Positions 1 through 9,501 of a stretch of 64,000 nt of DNA are shown piece by piece. The notes beneath the pieces were generated by a model. It was not told the origin of the DNA and ran no database searches. It worked only from the letters and a program-made list of their open reading frames with translations. Positions within the stretch are counted from its first letter, which is position 1; every line of letters starts with the position of its first letter. Made by a program: the position numbers and the translations under genes. The DNA is from Marinobacter profundi. Its GTDB lineage: Bacteria; Pseudomonadota; Gammaproteobacteria; Pseudomonadales; Oleiphilaceae. The DNA lies in the NCBI RefSeq assembly GCF_002744715.1, contig NZ_KZ319368.1:434001-498000 (forward strand). The letters are read 5' to 3'.

Positions 1-130
1 AGGTGAAGCTTTGACGAAATTCTTAAACCGGATGGTAAGTGAGCGTCGGGGGGAGTCAATGGACCTATAGGGAGCCTTCCCTATGGCATTGCGAGGATTT
101 CGTATGTTCAGGAGTGGCGGGGGTCACCTG
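1..130. other. Left-edge intergenic stretch
   Basis: No complete gene is seen here. Reading frame 2 of the + strand is open from base 2 to a TAG at 68-70 and could be the last 22 codons of a gene lying outside the window, but this is too short to identify. A short hairpin overlaps that stop. The stretch is more AT-rich than what follows. Confidence 0.3.
65..86. terminator. Hairpin, possible terminator between converging transcripts
   Basis: ATAGGGA (67-73) and TCCCTAT (78-84) form a perfect 7-bp stem around the loop GCCT, extended by a G-U and a C-G pair. There is no T tract on either strand, so a Rho-independent terminator role is only a guess. It lies just past the 3' end of the minus-strand transporter gene. 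Confidence 0.3.
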
Positions 131-1045
131 TTACCAGAGCACTCCCAGCATCAACGGGATGGTGATCATCGCCAGCAGGGTCTGCCCACTGATGATGCCG
201 GCCATCAGTGGTGCGTCGCCACCCAGTTGACGGGCCAGGATGTATGCGGATGTCGCCGTCGGCAAAGCCGCCAACAACACCACCACCTGCACCAGCAGGC
301 CGTCGCCGCCCAGGCTCACCGCCAGGCCGAGGGCAACCAGCGGAAACAGCAGCAGCTTGATCACTGACGACACCAGGAACGGCATCGAACCACCCCGCAA
401 GGCCCGGAGCTGGAGACCGGCGCCAACCGTCATCAGGCCAAGTGGTAACGCCAGATTGCTCAACGGTGCGAGGATACCGGCCAGCAGCGGGTGGAAACCG
501 ATCTGGAAATAACTCCAGACCACGCCCATCACCGAACCGACGATCAACGGGTTGGTAATGATGGCGCGCAGCAGGGGCATCAGGCGGAAGTTGCCGCGGC
601 CGGCGACGAGCGAAAACATCAGGATACAGAGCAGGTTCAGCAGCGGCACCATCACCGCCACCGCTATGGCCGCCAGAGACAACCCTTCGTCACCCAGCAT
701 CATGCCGGCCGCAGCCAGCCCGACATAGGAATTGAAGCGCATCCCGCCCTGATAGACCGAGGAGAACACCGGCCCTGGCCAGCGCCAGACCAGCTGCACC
801 AGAACCAGCACCAGGCTCATAACCAGCAGCAGGCTGGCAATGACCAGCGCGATCTCGCCATAAGCCGAGGGTGGCAACCGCGCCTGTCCAAGCTTGAACA
901 CCAGCATCACCGGGAACAACACGTAGTAGGTAAAGCGCTCCGCCTGGCCCCAGAAGTCCTCACTGGGGAAATTCCAGCGCCGGAACAGGTGACCCAGCAC
1001 AATCAGTGCGAACACAGGCACCAGCGCCTGAACCATTACCGGCAT
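131..1045 (-). CDS. AEC (auxin efflux carrier)-family transporter
   Basis: A strongly hydrophobic protein of about 304 residues with roughly ten membrane-spanning segments, typical of the AEC/BASS-like transporters that export or exchange small organic acids in the inner membrane. The Met at 1045 is chosen as start because the first hydrophobic helix follows immediately and a GGGAG/GGAG purine run lies just upstream. An upstream in-frame Met (1090) would add 15 unconvincing residues. The substrate cannot be told from sequence. The gene stands alone, divergent from rnk across a 439-bp gap. The family assignment rests on hydropathy pattern and overall resemblance rather than a catalytic motif. 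Confidence 0.75.
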   Translation of the reverse strand: MPVMVQALVPVFALIVLGHLFRRWNFPSEDFWGQAERFTYYVLFPVMLVFKLGQARLPPSAYGEIALVIASLLLVMSLVLVLVQLVWRWPGPVFSSVYQGGMRFNSYVGLAAAGMMLGDEGLSLAAIAVAVMVPLLNLLCILMFSLVAGRGNFRLMPLLRAIITNPLIVGSVMGVVWSYFQIGFHPLLAGILAPLSNLALPLGLMTVGAGLQLRALRGGSMPFLVSSVIKLLLFPLVALGLAVSLGGDGLLVQVVVLLAALPTATSAYILARQLGGDAPLMAGIISGQTLLAMITIPLMLGVLW

Positions 1046-1484
1046 GGACTCCAACTCCCCTGCAATCCTGGCATCGCAACCCCTGGACAACTCCAGGGGC
1101 CAAGTTTAGCAAGCTACAGAGGATAGCAAAGATGAGGAGAGCACGTCCCTGCGACCTCCGGACTATCTGCGCCATAAGCCCCGACAGCCACGTCCCGACA
1201 AAAGCCATTTGCGAGTTTCCCCGACACAAGGTAGATTCCATCAGGTACTGCCGGATATTTCCGCCTGTGCGGCTCACGCATGCACAGGCCAGACTCCTGG
1301 ATGCTGTGTGACTCTGATTCCTCTTGAAAGCTTGCTCGTACCGAGCCGTTCTGCACTGCGGTCTTCTCCCCGGGAGATCACCGGCAGCGCGACCGCCTTT
1401 CTTTCTTCCCGCTGAATCCGCGCTGAGTAGCCCGCCGGGTTCAGCGAAAAATACCAATCCTTTAATCATTTCACGGAGATAGTT
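1046..1484. other. 439-bp divergent intergenic region with a hairpin in the rnk leader
   Basis: No convincing gene is seen; the short frames here have no recognisable content. The region must hold the promoters of the divergent transporter and rnk, but no strong -35/-10 pair could be picked. The clearest structure is an imperfect inverted repeat at 1410-1420 and 1436-1446 (CGCTGAATCCG with CGGGTTCAGCG, 10 of 11 paired) about 40 bp before the rnk start. It is followed by AAAAAT on the + strand. Confidence 0.5.
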
Positions 1485-1883
1485 ATGTCTGCGTTGCCTG
1501 CAATTACCGTTGCACAAGAAGACTACAACCGCCTGAGCACCCTGCTGGAGAAAGCCGCAGGCACCTCCGAAGTCGCCGAAGGGCTGGAAGAGGAACTCAG
1601 CCGGGCGAACCTGGTGGCCCTGACAGACATGCCCGCGGGCGTTGTCACCATGAACTCGGTGGTCCGGTTTCTGGACGAAGATTCCGGCAAGGAACACGAA
1701 CTTGAACTGGTCTATCCCCACGAAGCAGCGGCCGGTGACAACCGGGTGTCCATTCTGGCGCCTGCCGGTGCCGCCCTGCTGGGACTCAGTATCGGCGATA
1801 GCATCGAATGGCCGGTTAAGGGCCGCAAGAGTCTGCACCTGAAAATCGTCATGGTGACTCGCAAGGACCAGCCCGCGGCGTGA
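1485..1883 (+). CDS. rnk: Nucleoside diphosphate kinase regulator, Rnk/GreA-C family
   Basis: A protein of 132 residues with a helical N-terminal part (about 1-50) and a GreA/GreB-type C-terminal FKBP-like domain (about 50-125), including the ELVYP and SILAPAGAALLGL-type segments seen in Rnk. Rnk proteins bind RNA polymerase near the secondary channel and were first described as regulators of nucleoside diphosphate kinase. They lack the long coiled-coil of GreA, which fits the length here. The start is preceded by CGGAGAT at a good distance. The gene is monocistronic, 120 bp before dusA on the same strand. Confidence 0.85.
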   Translation: MSALPAITVAQEDYNRLSTLLEKAAGTSEVAEGLEEELSRANLVALTDMPAGVVTMNSVVRFLDEDSGKEHELELVYPHEAAAGDNRVSILAPAGAALLGLSIGDSIEWPVKGRKSLHLKIVMVTRKDQPAA

Positions 1884-2003
1884 TCCTGCTTATGACCGCG
1901 CCGGCCCGAGGCCGGGACCGGCGCCGGCTTCGCCAACCCCTTACAACCTGCCCGCTGCTTTTTTGCTAAACTGGCGGGCCATTTTCAGCAGCCATCGTAA
2001 GCC

Positions 2004-3050
2004 ATGACCAGCACAAGCCCCGCCCCAGCCAGCATCCGCAGTTACACTGTCAAACCCAGTCTTTCGCGGCGTTTCTGTGTGGCCCCGATGATGGACTGGA
2101 CGACCAGCCACTACCGCTACCTGGCCCGCCTGCTGAGTCGCCACACCCTGCTCTACACGGAAATGGTCACCACCGGTGCGCTGATCCACGGCGACACCGA
2201 CCGCTTTCTGCGTCACGATCCGGCGGAATACCCGCTGGCACTGCAGCTCGGTGGCAGCGATGCCGGCGAACTGGCCCATTGTGCAAAGCTGGCCGAGCAG
2301 TTCGGTTTCGATGAGGTCAACCTGAATGTGGGCTGTCCCAGTGACCGGGTACAGAACAACATGATCGGCGCCTGCCTGATGGCCCATCCGGACCGGGTGG
2401 CTGAGGGCGTGCGGGCGATGGCGGACGCCACCAGCCTGCCGGTTACCGTGAAGCACCGGATCGGCATTGATGGCAGGGACTCCTGGGATCAGCTGTGTGA
2501 ATTTGTCGAGAAGGTCGCCGGGGCCGGTTGCCGGACGTTCATCGTGCATGCCCGGATTGCCATCCTGGAGGGCCTGAGCCCGAAGGAGAACCGCGAGATT
2601 CCGCCGCTGAAATACGACTGGGTGTACCAGCTGAAGCAGCGCTACCCCCACCTGGAAATCATCATCAACGGCGGCATCAAGACCTTTGCCGAGGTTCACC
2701 AGCACCTGGCGCACACCGATGGCGTGATGCTGGGCCGCGAAGCCTACCACAACCCCTGGCTGCTGGCCGGCGTTGACCCGGAGTTCTTTGGTGCGCCCGC
2801 GCCTTTCCATACCCCTCACGAGGCTTTACGGGCCATGTTGCCGTTTATTCGCAGCGAGCTCGAACGTGGCGTCTATCTTGGCCACATCTCCCGCCACCTG
2901 CTGGGGCTGTTTCACGGCATGCCCGGTGGCCGCCAGTTCCGCCGTTACATCAGTGAGAATGCCCACAAAGCGGGTGCCGGCCTCGAGGTCATCGAAGAGG
3001 CCCTGGCCCGGGTCCGGGAGCCTGAGGCATCCCCGATAGTCACTGCCTGA
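2004..3050 (+). CDS. dusA: tRNA-dihydrouridine(20/20a) synthase DusA
   Basis: An FMN-dependent TIM-barrel enzyme of 348 residues that reduces uridine 20/20a in the D-loop of tRNA. Visible are the N-terminal APMMDWT segment, the catalytic cysteine C111 in [14 protein letters not shown], the KHRIG phosphate/FMN segment and NGGIKT near residue 220. The family's C-terminal helical tRNA-binding domain follows. The length matches DusA rather than DusB or DusC. The first 20 residues are variable, so the start at 2004 could be slightly too long. It is a stand-alone gene between rnk and transaldolase. Confidence 0.93.
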   Translation: MTSTSPAPASIRSYTVKPSLSRRFCVAPMMDWTTSHYRYLARLLSRHTLLYTEMVTTGALIHGDTDRFLRHDPAEYPLALQLGGSDAGELAHCAKLAEQFGFDEVNLNVGCPSDRVQNNMIGACLMAHPDRVAEGVRAMADATSLPVTVKHRIGIDGRDSWDQLCEFVEKVAGAGCRTFIVHARIAILEGLSPKENREIPPLKYDWVYQLKQRYPHLEIIINGGIKTFAEVHQHLAHTDGVMLGREAYHNPWLLAGVDPEFFGAPAPFHTPHEALRAMLPFIRSELERGVYLGHISRHLLGLFHGMPGGRQFRRYISENAHKAGAGLEVIEEALARVREPEASPIVTA

Positions 3051-3170
3051 ACAGATCATAACCTTTGGTTGTCTTGTTCCTGTCAGAGCGGGCCGTTATT
3101 GTAGGCGAATGACCTTCAGCACCCGCGGACCGGGTGCCGCAATAACAAACTGACCGGGACGACAGGACGA

Positions 3171-4136
3171 ATGACCAGCAAGCTCGACCAACTCAAGACC
3201 ATGACCACGGTAGTTGCCGACACCGGCGACCTGGATGCCATTGCCCAGTGGCGACCACAGGATGCCACGACCAATCCCTCCCTGCTGCTGAAGGCCGCTG
3301 CCTCCGATGCCTACCGTCCTATGCTGGACCGGGCGGTGGATGAAGCCCGCAGACAGGGTGGTTCGGATGCCGAGCAGCTGAACTATGCCACCGACATGCT
3401 GGCAGTGCTCGCCGGCAGGGAAATCCTCCAGCTGATTCCCGGTGTGGTATCCACCGAGGTGGACGCCCGCCTGTCGTTTGATACCCAGGCAACCCTGGAG
3501 CGTGCCCGCCGCCTGGTCGGGCTCTATGAAGAGCAAGGCGTGGATACCGGGCGGGTGCTGATCAAGATTGCCTCAACCTGGGAAGGTATCCGCGCGGCCG
3601 AACAGCTCGAGAAGGAAGGCATTCACTGCAACCTGACCCTGCTGTTCTCCTTCATCCAGGCAGCTGCCTGCGCCGATGCCGGCGCCTTCCTGATCTCGCC
3701 CTTCGTCGGCCGCATCCTGGACTGGCACCTGGCCAACAGCGGACGGGACGCCTTTGCGCCGGCAGAAGATCCGGGCGTACAATCGGTCACCCGCATCTAT
3801 AATTACTACAAGGCCAACGGCTTCAACACCGTGGTGATGGGCGCGAGCTTCCGCAATGCGGGGGAGATCGAAATGCTCGCCGGCTGCGACCGTCTGACCA
3901 TCAGCCCAGCCCTGCTGCAGGAACTGCGGGACGACCACCGTCCCCTCGACCGCCGCCTTTCGAAGGATAACGCGAAAAGCAGCGACCGCTTTGGCCAGAT
4001 AGACGAAGGCCTGTTCCGTTGGGAGTCCAACGAAGATGCCATGGCCACCGAGAAGCTGGCCGATGGCATTCGCCGGTTTGCCGCCGACCAGGTGGAGCTG
4101 GAGTCCCGGGTCAGACGCCTGGCCAGCGCTGCCTGA
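3171..4136 (+). CDS. tal: Transaldolase (TalB type)
   Basis: This enzyme of 321 residues belongs to the pentose phosphate pathway and transfers a dihydroxyacetone unit between sedoheptulose-7-phosphate and glyceraldehyde-3-phosphate. The Schiff-base lysine is K132 in [17 protein letters not shown], the same number as in E. coli TalB. The DATTNPSLL segment near residue 31 and NLTLLFS near 157 are also conserved. An AGGA ribosome site precedes the ATG. An inverted repeat with arms CCGGAT and ATCCGG lies in the short gap before the next gene. Confidence 0.96.
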   Translation: MTSKLDQLKTMTTVVADTGDLDAIAQWRPQDATTNPSLLLKAAASDAYRPMLDRAVDEARRQGGSDAEQLNYATDMLAVLAGREILQLIPGVVSTEVDARLSFDTQATLERARRLVGLYEEQGVDTGRVLIKIASTWEGIRAAEQLEKEGIHCNLTLLFSFIQAAACADAGAFLISPFVGRILDWHLANSGRDAFAPAEDPGVQSVTRIYNYYKANGFNTVVMGASFRNAGEIEMLAGCDRLTISPALLQELRDDHRPLDRRLSKDNAKSSDRFGQIDEGLFRWESNEDAMATEKLADGIRRFAADQVELESRVRRLASAA

Positions 4137-4178
4137 TACCGGATAATCGTAATCCGGGAACACCAGAGAGCCCGCACC

Positions 4179-4628
4179 ATGATAGAACGCCTGAAGAAAC
4201 TTTTTGCTGCACCCGGTGAGCACCGGGCCAGGCCCGCCCCCCACGAACTGGCTGTGGCGGCCACCGCACTCATGGTGCAGCTTTCCAGGGTGGACCACGA
4301 CGAAGACGAACAGGAATTGCGCACCATCGTGGACTGCGCCGTGAAAGCCCATGCGGTCACCCATGAGGAAGCGCAGGAGATCCTGCAGGATGCCCTGGCC
4401 CATGCGGACGATGCGACGTCCCTGTACCAGTTTACCGGCCAGCTCAATGACAGTCTTGACCAGCCCCAGAAACAACAACTGCTGGAACACATCTGGCAGG
4501 TAGCCTTTGCCGACGGCCGTATCGACAAATACGAGGAACACCTTATTCGCCGCATGGCCGACCTGCTGCATCTTAACCACCGTGAATACATGCAGGCCCG
4601 CCACCGCGCCGAAGCAAGCCGGGACTGA
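4179..4628 (+). CDS. TerB-family protein
   Basis: An acidic, all-helical cytoplasmic protein of 149 residues with the TerB fold. Residues 25-140 hold two homologous acidic helical segments, around VDHDEDEQEL and FADGRIDKYEE. Family members are named for tellurite resistance but occur widely as stand-alone proteins of unknown role. Here the gene is the first of a three-gene group with the DAHP-synthase-like gene (31 bp later) and a phosphodiesterase. No other ter gene is present, so a tellurite role is not supported. The function is unknown. Confidence 0.75.
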   Translation: MIERLKKLFAAPGEHRARPAPHELAVAATALMVQLSRVDHDEDEQELRTIVDCAVKAHAVTHEEAQEILQDALAHADDATSLYQFTGQLNDSLDQPQKQQLLEHIWQVAFADGRIDKYEEHLIRRMADLLHLNHREYMQARHRAEASRD

Positions 4629-4659
4629 CGAACGATTCAGCGAATGAAAGGAGCTCACC

Positions 4660-5787
4660 ATGCTTGCCATTCTTCATCCGGATACCTCGCTGGACAGCGA
4701 GGCGTGCCGCCAGACCCTGAACTTCCTTGAAAACCTTCCCGGGGTTTCTGTACGGGTCCACGAAATTCAGGGTTCGGCCCAGCGGCTGACCGAGATCTAC
4801 CTGCTGGGCGACACCAAGTCACTCGACAAGGATGAAATTGAGGCGCTGCCCGCGGTGGAACGGGTTATCCGTATTTCCGACGACTACCGTATCCTCGGCC
4901 GCCATCACGACGACCGGCGCCAGAACGGCTTCACCTACAACGGCGTCACCTTCGACCAGAGCAACCTGAACATATTCGCCGGCCTGTGTGCAGTCGACGT
5001 ACCCGAGCACGTCGAAATGATGCTGAAGGCACTGGAGGACAATGGCGAGGTCTGTACCCGCATGGGCGCCTACAAGCCCCGCACCAACCCCTACTCGTTT
5101 CAGGGCCACGGGGCCGGCTGCCTGCCGTGGGTATTCGAGAAGGCCGGCAAACACGGCATCCGGGTGGTTGCCATGGAGATCACCCATGAAAGCCACATCG
5201 AGGAAATCGACACCTGCCTTGAGAAACTGGGCCGCCCCACTGGCGTCATGCTCCAGGTGGGCACCCGCAACACCCAGAATTTTGAATTGCTGAAAGCCAT
5301 CGGGCGCCAGAGCACCTACCCGGTCCTGCTGAAGCGCGGCTTTGGAATTACCCTGAATGAATCCCTCAACGCCGCGGAATACCTGGCCAGCGAGGGCAAT
5401 GCCAATGTGATTTTCTGTCTGCGGGGAATGAAAACCGAGGCGGGCCAGCCCCATCGCAACATGGTGGATTTCGCCCATGTGCCAGCGGTCAAACGCCTCA
5501 CCCGCATGCCGGTGTGCGTGGACCCCTCCCATTCCGTCGGCAGTCGCGACCAGGCCCCTGACGGCATCCTTGACGTCATGCATGCCACGGCGCAGGGAGT
5601 GATTGCCGGCGCCAACATGGTGCTGGTGGACTTCCATCCGAAACCGGAGAAAGCACTGGTGGACGGCCCGCAGGCCCTGCTGATGCACGAACTGCCTGCT
5701 TACCTGGAGGATATCCGCCTCTGCCATGAAACCTGGAAGAAGCGCCAGGAGATCTACCGCCGGATTCCGGGGCACAGTGCAGCATGA
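4660..5787 (+). CDS. DAHP synthase-like (class I, AroA-beta) aldolase, divergent
   Basis: A protein of 375 residues with an N-terminal ferredoxin-like domain (about 1-90) and a TIM barrel of the DAHP/KDO8P synthase family (about 100-360). KPRT (139-142), the lysine K225 in VLLKRG, DPSH (288-291) and ARNAQNF-like GTRNTQNF (201-208) are kept. Metal-ligand positions read C110, H291, D324 and D335. In classical members of this subfamily the third ligand is Glu (EVHP, here DFHP), AGPCS-VES is conserved (here AGLCAVDV), and CERGIRT is conserved (here CLRGMKT). The enzyme may make DAHP for aromatic synthesis or act on another aldehyde. AAGGAG precedes the ATG. The 3' end overlaps the next gene by 4 bp, indicating coupling. 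Confidence 0.75.
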   Translation: MLAILHPDTSLDSEACRQTLNFLENLPGVSVRVHEIQGSAQRLTEIYLLGDTKSLDKDEIEALPAVERVIRISDDYRILGRHHDDRRQNGFTYNGVTFDQSNLNIFAGLCAVDVPEHVEMMLKALEDNGEVCTRMGAYKPRTNPYSFQGHGAGCLPWVFEKAGKHGIRVVAMEITHESHIEEIDTCLEKLGRPTGVMLQVGTRNTQNFELLKAIGRQSTYPVLLKRGFGITLNESLNAAEYLASEGNANVIFCLRGMKTEAGQPHRNMVDFAHVPAVKRLTRMPVCVDPSHSVGSRDQAPDGILDVMHATAQGVIAGANMVLVDFHPKPEKALVDGPQALLMHELPAYLEDIRLCHETWKKRQEIYRRIPGHSAA

Positions 5788-6587
5788 TCATCTACGGACA
5801 CCGCGGGGCCAAGGGAGAAGCCCCTGAGAACACCCTGGCGGGCTTCGATCACGCCTACCGGCATGGCATCCGCCACTTCGAGTTTGACCTGGTGCTGGCC
5901 AGCGATGGCGTTCCGGTCATCATCCACGACCTGACCGTCGATCGCACCACCGGACACAGCGGCAATGTTGCCAGCTTCACCGCCGGCGAGCTGGCCGTCA
6001 TGGACGCCCGCCGCAATACGCCGCCGTGGTCAAAGGCGACCGGGGTACCAACCCTGGAGGAAGTACTGGCGATCATCCCGGACTTTGAACATCTCCAGCT
6101 TGAAGTGAAGTCCGACAACCGCCATCGGCTGAACATCCTGTGCAACCGCCTCACTGAAATCATTCAGCGGCGGGACCTGTTCCAGCGGGTGGCCATCACC
6201 TCATCGGACACCTGGTTCCTGCAGGAAACCCGCAGGCGCAATCGCAAGATTCGCATCGGGCTGGTCGCCGAGCGGCGCTTTCCCCGGCCCACCAGCACTG
6301 CGGCGCGCCTGGAGTGCGATTACCTGTGTCTGAACTGGAAGCTATGCACCAGGGAGCTGGTCGAGGAAGCCCACCGCCGGGACATGCACGTCTCTACCTG
6401 GACGGTCAACCGCATTCACGACATGCTGATGCTGGAGGAACTGGGGGTGGACAGCATTATCACCGACTTCCCGACCAGTACCCGGATGTACTTTGACAAC
6501 CGGGCGGCCGCCGTACCCCAGCTGCCGCGGAGCACCCCTGGCCCGGAGGGCGAAGCACTCGGGCAGCGCTCCCTGCCGGCAGGATAA
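5784..6587 (+). CDS. Glycerophosphodiester phosphodiesterase (UgpQ/GlpQ-like, cytoplasmic)
   Basis: A TIM-barrel phosphodiesterase of 267 residues. The catalytic HRGAKGEAPENT segment starts at residue 6, the metal ligands lie in FEFDLVLASDG, and HD follows in PVIIHD. Such enzymes split glycerophosphodiesters from phospholipid turnover into sn-glycerol-3-phosphate and an alcohol. There is no signal peptide, so it acts in the cytoplasm like UgpQ rather than periplasmic GlpQ. The ATG overlaps the stop of the upstream aldolase-like gene (ATGA), so the two are probably translated together. A metabolic link between them is not obvious. Confidence 0.88.
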   Translation: MIIYGHRGAKGEAPENTLAGFDHAYRHGIRHFEFDLVLASDGVPVIIHDLTVDRTTGHSGNVASFTAGELAVMDARRNTPPWSKATGVPTLEEVLAIIPDFEHLQLEVKSDNRHRLNILCNRLTEIIQRRDLFQRVAITSSDTWFLQETRRRNRKIRIGLVAERRFPRPTSTAARLECDYLCLNWKLCTRELVEEAHRRDMHVSTWTVNRIHDMLMLEELGVDSIITDFPTSTRMYFDNRAAAVPQLPRSTPGPEGEALGQRSLPAG

Positions 6588-6594
6588 CCGACCT

Positions 6595-6618
6595 GGACGG
6601 TACGGTACCATGCCGTCC
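6595..6618. terminator. Near-palindromic hairpin between converging genes
   Basis: GGACGG (6595-6600) and CCGTCC (6613-6618) flank a central GGTACC; about 20 of 24 positions fit a palindrome. It lies between the 3' ends of the phosphodiesterase gene (+) and sthA (-). It lacks a T tract, so it may only protect 3' ends or stop transcription weakly. Confidence 0.35.
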
Positions 6619-6677
6619 CGTCACTGGCAGCCGGCAAGCAACGCGAATCGCATTACTCGCCGCCAGCAACCGGTCCA

Positions 6678-8069
6678 TCAGAAGATCCGGTTCAGACCGT
6701 TGAGCGCAGCTACCCGGTAGGCCTCAGCCATGGTCGGGTAGTTGAAGGTGGTATTGATGAAGTAGTTCAGGGAGTTGGCTTCCCCGGGCTGGTTCATGAT
6801 GGCCTGGCCGATGTGCACGATTTCGGCCGCCTGGTCACCAAAACAGTGGATACCCAGGATTTGACGGGTTTCCCGGTGGAACAGGATTTTCAGCATGCCC
6901 ACTGCTTCACCGGTGATCTGGGCGCGGGCCAGATCCTTGAAGAACGCTTGGCCAACCTCGTAGGGCACCCTGGCTTCGGTAAGCTCACGCTCGGTCTTGC
7001 CGACCGAGCTGATTTCCGGAATGGTGTAGATGCCGGTCGGCACATCCGAGACATAACGGAAGTAATCATCCTGTACGATGTCCGACGACGCCGACCGCCC
7101 CTGGTCGTAGGCTGCACTGGCCAGACTCGGCCAGCCAATCACGTCACCCGCGGCATAGATGTGGGGAACGTCGGTACGGTAATGATCGTCCACCGCCAAC
7201 TGACCGCGGCCGTTCGGCTCCAGGCCGACATTCTCCAAACCGAGACGGTCCGTGTTGCCGGTACGGCCATTGCACCACAGGAACGCATCGGCACGGATCT
7301 TCTTGCCGGACTGCAGGCTGAGCACCACGCCGTGATCATCACCTTCCACCGACTCATACTGCTCGTTGTGGCGAACCAGCACGCCGTTATTGCGCAGGTG
7401 GTAACTCAGGGCGTCGGAAATTTCATCGTCAAGAAACGACAGCAGCCGGTTACCCGGGTTGATCAGGTCCACTTTCACACCCAGCCCGGCAAAGATCGAG
7501 GCATACTCGGAACCGATTACACCGGCACCGTAGATAATCAGGGTACGCGGGGTGTGTGACAGATTCAGGATGGTATCGCTGTTGTAGATACGACGGTGAC
7601 GGAAATTCACATCCGGCGGCAGGTACGGACGGGAACCGGTCGCAATGATCGCCTGTTTGAAGTGAAGCACTTCCGCGGTCTTGTTGCCACGAACCTCGAT
7701 CCGGTTCGGGTCCAGGAAAAAAGCACGGCCATTGATCAGGTCGACCCGGTTACGGGAGTAGAACTGGGTCCGCAACTTGACCTGCTTGCCAATCACCTTC
7801 TGGGCGTTCTGCAACACCCGCGGAAACGAGAACCAGCGTGGTTCGCCGATATCACGGAACATCTGGTTGGTGTTGAAGGTGATGATCTGCTTGACGGAGT
7901 GTCGAAGAGCCTTGGAAGGAATGGTGCCCCAGTGGGTGCAGTTGCCGCCGACTGTGGGCTTGTCCTCGATGATCGCGACCCGCTTGCCGTGTTTCGTCGC
8001 ATTCATAGCCGCGCCTTCACCGGAAGGACCAGCGCCGATAACGACGACGTCGTAATGATGTTCTGCCAT
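6678..8069 (-). CDS. sthA: Soluble pyridine nucleotide transhydrogenase
   Basis: A flavoprotein of 463 residues that interconverts NADH/NADPH, mainly re-oxidising NADPH with NAD+. An FAD-binding [10 protein letters not shown] lies near residue 12, an NAD-binding [10 protein letters not shown] near residue 184, and a C-terminal dimerisation domain ends the protein. The disulfide-reductase motif is degenerate: the second active-site cysteine is Thr in [10 protein letters not shown]. This is how SthA differs from lipoamide dehydrogenase, so the name is secure. It lies downstream of nqrM on the same strand with a 113-bp gap that has an AT-rich stretch, so it probably has its own promoter. Confidence 0.95.
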   Translation of the reverse strand: MAEHHYDVVVIGAGPSGEGAAMNATKHGKRVAIIEDKPTVGGNCTHWGTIPSKALRHSVKQIITFNTNQMFRDIGEPRWFSFPRVLQNAQKVIGKQVKLRTQFYSRNRVDLINGRAFFLDPNRIEVRGNKTAEVLHFKQAIIATGSRPYLPPDVNFRHRRIYNSDTILNLSHTPRTLIIYGAGVIGSEYASIFAGLGVKVDLINPGNRLLSFLDDEISDALSYHLRNNGVLVRHNEQYESVEGDDHGVVLSLQSGKKIRADAFLWCNGRTGNTDRLGLENVGLEPNGRGQLAVDDHYRTDVPHIYAAGDVIGWPSLASAAYDQGRSASSDIVQDDYFRYVSDVPTGIYTIPEISSVGKTERELTEARVPYEVGQAFFKDLARAQITGEAVGMLKILFHRETRQILGIHCFGDQAAEIVHIGQAIMNQPGEANSLNYFINTTFNYPTMAEAYRVAALNGLNRIF

Positions 8070-8182
8070 GAGTGCAGTGACCCCTTATCTACGTCGCAAA
8101 ATTTATAGTTATAAAATCAACCGCCTACCACTCTCTCACCGTGGAGATCAATCAGCAGCCGGGAAAACGGACAGTCCGGCGG

Positions 8183-8431
8183 TTATTGGCCGGACTTGTC
8201 GGTGGCATCGTACGCCAGTGCCTCGGCACTCTTGCCTTCGCTGGCCAGGCGCTCATTCTCTTCCGCACACTTGCGGGTATTGCCACCACAGATCTCGCAA
8301 GAACTGTCGATACCGAGCGCACCAATGCCGCCACAGGTTCCGCTGATCGGCTTGCGACCGAAGATCACCCCGACTGACATACCGGCAACCAGCAGGCCAA
8401 CGATCAGTAACACCAACAGAAAGGTACCCAT
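8183..8431 (-). CDS. nqrM: Na+-NQR maturation protein NqrM
   Basis: A small protein of 82 residues with one N-terminal membrane helix (about 3-24) and four cysteines, C33, C45, C48 and C55. NqrM is needed to assemble Na+-NQR, probably by delivering iron for the mononuclear Fe site between NqrD and NqrE; C33 has been reported as important. It is the last gene of the nqr operon, 11 bp after apbE, as in Vibrio and relatives. Confidence 0.92.
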   Translation of the reverse strand: MGTFLLVLLIVGLLVAGMSVGVIFGRKPISGTCGGIGALGIDSSCEICGGNTRKCAEENERLASEGKSAEALAYDATDKSGQ

Positions 8432-8442
8432 AACTCCTCCCC

Positions 8443-9492
8443 TTACCTGGTCAGGAACGACGAGAACGCGGGCGTATAGAACGACTCAAACCCGTTTTCT
8501 CCCCGCACGATAAAATAGGCGGCGATATTCTCACGCGTCGCCAACGCCTGAGCTTTGTCGTAGCCCATCACGTTGAAGGCTGTCGCCAGGGCGTCCGCCT
8601 TCATGCAGTTTTCGGCAATGACCGAGACCGAAGCCAGGTTGTGGCCAATCGGTCGTCCGGTTTCAGGGTCAATTGTATGTGAATAGCGCTGACCTTCCGA
8701 TTCGTAATAGTTACGATAGTCGCCGGAGGTCGCCATGGCCTGGCCGTCCAGCGCCACTACACGGTTCACCTGGCGGCGTTCGGATACCGGTTCTTCGATG
8801 GCCAGGCGCCACGCATCACCGCCGGGTTTGCGACCCTTGACCCGGACCTCCCCACCAATTTCCACCAGGTAGGCTCTCACCCCCGCGGTATCGAGGTAAC
8901 GGGCGACCGCATCCACTCCGTAACCCTTGGCAATGGCGGACAGGTCAATGTACTGCCGGCCGTTGGCACGCAATGCGGGAGGATTGGCACGGAGCTCCAG
9001 GTTTTCGTAACCGGTGGCATCCAGCACCTGCTGCAGCACTACCTGGTCAGGCACCGTGTCAGGACGGGCCTGCGGGCCAAACCCCCACAGGTTGACTACC
9101 GGTCCTACGGTAACGTCGAAGGCACCGGCACTTAACTCGGAAACCTCGACCGCGGCGGCCATGACCTCATAGAGGGGCGCGGAAATCGCCACCCACTCCG
9201 ACTGATCTTCCCGCTGGTTGAAGCTGGACAACTCCGAATCCGGACGCCAGGTCGACATGGACGCATCCACATCATCGAGCACATCACGGATGCCGGCCGC
9301 CAGATTCTCCAGCTGCTGCGGATCCTCCGTCAATACCACGTTGATATGATAACTGGTGCCGAAAACCGGCCCGGCTATCTCCCAGATTTTTTCCTCGGAC
9401 TGAAACGAACAACCCGCCAGCGCGGCAAGTGCCAGCGTCCAGAGGACGCTGGCAAGAACCACCCTGGCGGGTCGTAGCATGCGGGATGTCAT
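8443..9492 (-). CDS. apbE: FAD:protein FMN transferase, lipoprotein
   Basis: A protein of 349 residues beginning with a lipoprotein signal ending LAALAGC (C28 would be lipidated), followed by the ApbE domain. ApbE uses FAD to attach FMN to a threonine in SGAT-type motifs. Both targets are in this operon: NqrB and NqrC each carry SGAT. The Mg-binding region is seen near SGDYRNYYES and the HTIDPETG segment at about residue 275. It is encoded 9 bp after nqrF. Confidence 0.93.
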   Translation of the reverse strand: MTSRMLRPARVVLASVLWTLALAALAGCSFQSEEKIWEIAGPVFGTSYHINVVLTEDPQQLENLAAGIRDVLDDVDASMSTWRPDSELSSFNQREDQSEWVAISAPLYEVMAAAVEVSELSAGAFDVTVGPVVNLWGFGPQARPDTVPDQVVLQQVLDATGYENLELRANPPALRANGRQYIDLSAIAKGYGVDAVARYLDTAGVRAYLVEIGGEVRVKGRKPGGDAWRLAIEEPVSERRQVNRVVALDGQAMATSGDYRNYYESEGQRYSHTIDPETGRPIGHNLASVSVIAENCMKADALATAFNVMGYDKAQALATRENIAAYFIVRGENGFESFYTPAFSSFLTR

Positions 9493-9501
9493 GTGAGCTG
9501 A

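Noticed and set aside
1114..1356. A possible 80-codon minus-strand gene in the gap before rnk
   Set aside because: No recognisable content, no good ribosome site, and an odd composition with scattered Cys and Pro.
2213..2467. Short frames inside dusA and other genes
   Set aside because: They overlap conserved catalytic genes completely and have Ser/Arg/Pro-rich translations typical of out-of-frame reading.
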